DNA from: Pseudomonadota bacterium
GTDB taxonomy: Bacteria > Desulfobacterota > Desulfovibrionia > Desulfovibrionales > Desulfovibrionaceae
DNA: 25,825 nucleotides
Reading direction: 5' to 3'
Assembly (NCBI GenBank): GCA_023460395.1
Contig: JAEWQB010000003.1
Location: 1-25,825 of the forward strand
Positions 23,956 to 25,825 of this stretch are shown here, one piece after another; position 1 is the first letter of the stretch; the number at the start of each line of letters is the position of its first letter. The translations under genes and the position numbers were made by a program. Under the pieces are notes generated by a model, which was not told the DNA's origin, did not search any database, and saw only the letters and a list, made by a program, of their open reading frames with translations.

Positions 23956-25227
23956 TCAGGCGTGGTCGCGGGTCAGGCACTCTGGGCGAAGTGTAAAGAA
24001 GTCGCCTAGTAAATACAAGGAACCGCACACGAGAACCAAGCCGTCTCCTGCCACGGAACGGGCTTGAAGCAGGGCCTCATTCAGAGACTGGCATGTCCGT
24101 GCCCGTTCCCCGATACGTCCTGCGAGGGTTTGCGGGTCCATTGCGCGAGGGTTGTCTGCAATGGGCGGCAGGAAGATGGGACCGTCCGCCATGGCGAGGA
24201 GCAGGGGGAGAATTGGGTCCAGCACCTTATCGCGCATGCAGCCGAAAATAGTGGCGGAGGGGACGATGGCGCGTTCTCTGAGGGCGTCTTTTAAGGCGCG
24301 CATGGCGTGCTCGTTATGGGCACCGTCAAGGATAAGGGCAGGGTACTCCGCTTGCGCGGGCACCATCTGCATGCGTCCGGCTATCCATGCGTCGGCAAAG
24401 GCCAGTTCTTTTACGTCGTCCCAGTCCATAATGGGTGGGGGATTCCACCCGCGTGTTTCCGCGAGGGTTTTAAACGCGCCAAGGGCGAGACATGCGTTGG
24501 CATGCTGGTGCTGTCCGGCAAGGCCGAACTGCGGCGAGGCGGGCATGGTGGCGATTTCCGCCGCCATGAGGAACGGGGCGTTTTTTTGCGCGGCAGCATC
24601 ACGTAGTACCGCCAGCGCCCGGCTGTCCTGTACGTTGGTGACAACGGGAATACCGGGGCGGATGGCTCCGGCCTTGTCTCCGGCGATGTCTTCCAGCCGC
24701 GCTCCCAAAATGTGCTCGTGATCCATAGCGATGGGCGCATAGACCGTCACGTCGCTTGCCAGTGCGGTGGTTGCGTCGAAGTTGCCCCCCAAGCCCGCTT
24801 CAAATACGGCGAGGTCTACCTCGTAATCGGCAAAGGCCAGCACCGCCAGCACAGTGATGAACTCAAAATAGGTGAGGGAGGCGCCACCAGCTTGCATAAT
24901 ATCGTTGGAGAGTTCACACCATTCGTCTTCATCCAGCATGTGCCCGTTTACACGTATCCGTTCGCGCGGAGAGACAAAATGTGGCGATGTGAAAAGACCT
25001 GTCTCCAGCCCGGTAGACTGCCCCAAGGAGGCGAGGAACGTGCAGGTGCTCCCTTTGCCGTTAGTGCCCAATACCTGAGCCACGGCGTAAGGCGGGCGGC
25101 GCAGCTCCAGTTCGTCCAGTATGGCAGTGACGCGGTCCAGCGTGAGATCCATATGGAAAAGGCCCAGTGAATTCAGGTAGGCCTCTACTTCCGCGTAGGT
25201 GGAAAAAGACATGGGTGTTTCGCTCAT
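23956..25227 (-). CDS. folC: folylpolyglutamate synthase / dihydrofolate synthase
   Basis: FolC joins glutamate to dihydropteroate or folates. From ATG 25227 the protein is 423 residues: P-loop GTNGKGSTCTFLAS, SPHFVSPRERIRVNG, the segment around FEAGLGGNFDATTA, MDHEHILG and LILDGAHNEHAM. These are the standard Mur-ligase-type motifs in order. I exclude the upstream extension to 25368 because it has no similarity and is proline-rich. ATG 25212 (MSFSTYAEVEAYL) is an equally good start; neither has a strong ribosome-binding site. A weak TTGACG/TAACGC pair (25258-25263, 17-base spacer) could be its promoter. selA follows after 57 bases, so the two may be co-transcribed. Confidence 0.94.
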   Translation of the reverse strand: MSETPMSFSTYAEVEAYLNSLGLFHMDLTLDRVTAILDELELRRPPYAVAQVLGTNGKGSTCTFLASLGQSTGLETGLFTSPHFVSPRERIRVNGHMLDEDEWCELSNDIMQAGGASLTYFEFITVLAVLAFADYEVDLAVFEAGLGGNFDATTALASDVTVYAPIAMDHEHILGARLEDIAGDKAGAIRPGIPVVTNVQDSRALAVLRDAAAQKNAPFLMAAEIATMPASPQFGLAGQHQHANACLALGAFKTLAETRGWNPPPIMDWDDVKELAFADAWIAGRMQMVPAQAEYPALILDGAHNEHAMRALKDALRERAIVPSATIFGCMRDKVLDPILPLLLAMADGPIFLPPIADNPRAMDPQTLAGRIGERARTCQSLNEALLQARSVAGDGLVLVCGSLYLLGDFFTLRPECLTRDHA

Positions 25228-25358
25228 GGGTTTGGCGTTAGGACAAGGCGGGGGCGGCGTCAAGCACTGTTTTCCCGGTGTATTGCCCGGCATTTCATCC
25301 CGCTTGCTGGATACGTCATGTGAGGGCATGATTTCCCTGTATTCTCCGCACCTGATGC

Positions 25359-25386
25359 TTGACCCCATCCGGTGGCATCGTATAAG
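25359..25386 (+). promoter_or_regulatory. sigma-70 promoter for tRNA-Arg
   Basis: TTGACC (25359-25364) and TATAAG (25381-25386) are 16 bases apart, about 37 bases before the tRNA 5' end at 25424. Confidence 0.7.
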
Positions 25387-25423
25387 AGACTCATCCTTAG
25401 CGCGTGCTTTTCACGCATTCTGT

Positions 25424-25500
25424 GCGCCAGTAGCTCAGTCGGATAGAGCATCTGCCTTCTAAGCAGACGGCCGGGGGTTCGAATCCTCCCTGGCGCGCCA
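25424..25500 (+). tRNA. tRNA-Arg(TCT)
   Basis: Acceptor GCGCCAG (25424-25430) pairs with CTGGCGC (25490-25496), followed by G and encoded CCA (25498-25500). The anticodon stem TCTGC/GCAGA encloses CTTCTAA with anticodon TCT at 25458-25460. The T loop is TTCGAAT. It stands alone with its own promoter and terminator. Confidence 0.97.
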
Positions 25501-25514
25501 CTTTTCGGGAATTT

Positions 25515-25544
25515 GGGTCATGATGAGAGTCATGGCCCTTTTTT
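25515..25544 (+). terminator. intrinsic terminator of tRNA-Arg
   Basis: A 9-bp stem GGGTCATGA (25515-25523) / TCATGGCCC (25530-25538), with one G-T wobble, is followed by six T (25539-25544), 14 bases past the tRNA. Confidence 0.88.
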
Positions 25545-25589
25545 CGTTGGTGGGTAGCGGGGTTCGGAGAGGTGGTCCCCAGTGCTCCT

Positions 25590-25791
25590 TTAGGTATGAG
25601 CGGTTCTTAGCGTATTTTCGCCTTTATCAGGAGACCTTTCAAGATATTGTTCGTGGTAAGCGTCCGGGGATACCCCTCCCAAGCTGCTATGAGGCCGGAG
25701 TCGGTTGTAAAAGCCGAGCCATTTTTCAATGCCCGATCGAGTTTCGGAACCGGTTTCGTAAGCGTGCAGGTAGCCGTTTCTCGTAGTTGAG
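25590..25791 (-). pseudogene. IS3-family transposase OrfB, C-terminal remnant
   Basis: On the minus strand the frame from about 25775 reads GYLHAYETGSETRSGIEKW, then LGFYNRLRPHSSLGG and VSPDAYHEQY, ending with TAA at 25590-25592. This is the end of the rve integrase domain of IS3-family OrfB proteins, including the W-x3-YN-x3-PHSSLGG signature and just after the catalytic Glu region. Upstream, LNYEK fits the expected continuation (KYE) but lies one base out of frame, so there is a frameshift near 25777. Beyond 25791 the sequence is a G/C run and poly-A. The element points toward tRNA-Arg and its right end would lie at about 25545-25590; I could not define a terminal repeat. It may be the same IS type as the orfA fragment at 246. 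Confidence 0.78.
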
Positions 25792-25825
25792 CCGGCGCCC
25801 GGGGGGCGCGCGACAAAAAAAAAAA

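Noticed and set aside
25520..25786. Plus-strand 88-codon frame after tRNA-Arg
   Set aside because: It begins inside the tRNA-Arg terminator, and the opposite strand has clear IS3 OrfB sequence.

Overview
The window looks like chromosome of a member of the Desulfovibrionaceae (a sulfate- or sulfite-reducing deltaproteobacterium). This is inferred from gene content and order: argJ, secA, a glcF/glcD pair, smpB, ptsI, ptsH and a mannose-type PTS IID gene all lie on one strand, an order I recall from Desulfovibrio vulgaris. selA also points to a selenoprotein-using anaerobe. I ran no database search.

Region 1 (1-114): the 3' end of one tRNA, a complete tRNA-Asp(GTC), then a strong intrinsic terminator.

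Region 2 (about 166-7870): an accessory island between tRNA-Asp and tRNA-Ser. Its left edge is a scar in which the start of an IS3-family orfA is joined to the tail of a conjugative relaxase-like protein. Next come a PPM1/LCM-type methyltransferase and a PchR-like AraC regulator (minus strand). Divergent from them (plus strand) are a TonB-dependent receptor, a second and unrelated methyltransferase, and an ABC transporter of the NMT1/TauT type. The transporter is broken: the binding-protein gene runs out of frame into the last 60 or so codons of a permease, so most of the permease is gone. The ATPase is intact. A 37-codon remnant of exbB with an internal amber codon follows. The original layout was probably regulator / receptor / methyltransferase / SBP-permease-ATPase / ExbB-ExbD-TonB, importing an unknown, perhaps metal-chelating, ligand. 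It is now partly decayed.

Region 3 (7880-25227): conserved chromosome, all minus strand. It holds tRNA-Ser(GCT), argJ (arginine biosynthesis), secA (protein export), glcF and glcD (2-hydroxyacid oxidation), smpB (trans-translation), ptsI, ptsH and a PTS IID gene, rsmI, yraN and rnhB (a tightly overlapped group), an M18 aminopeptidase, selA (Sec-tRNA synthesis) and folC (folate). The PTS group has no IIA, IIB or IIC beside it.

Region 4 (25359-25825): tRNA-Arg(TCT) with a recognisable promoter and terminator, then the C-terminal remnant of an IS3-family OrfB transposase on the minus strand. The extreme right end is a G/C run followed by poly-A and may be an assembly edge.

The most interesting material is the degraded TonB/ABC/methyltransferase island and its three gene-decay junctions. 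The core genes look ordinary.
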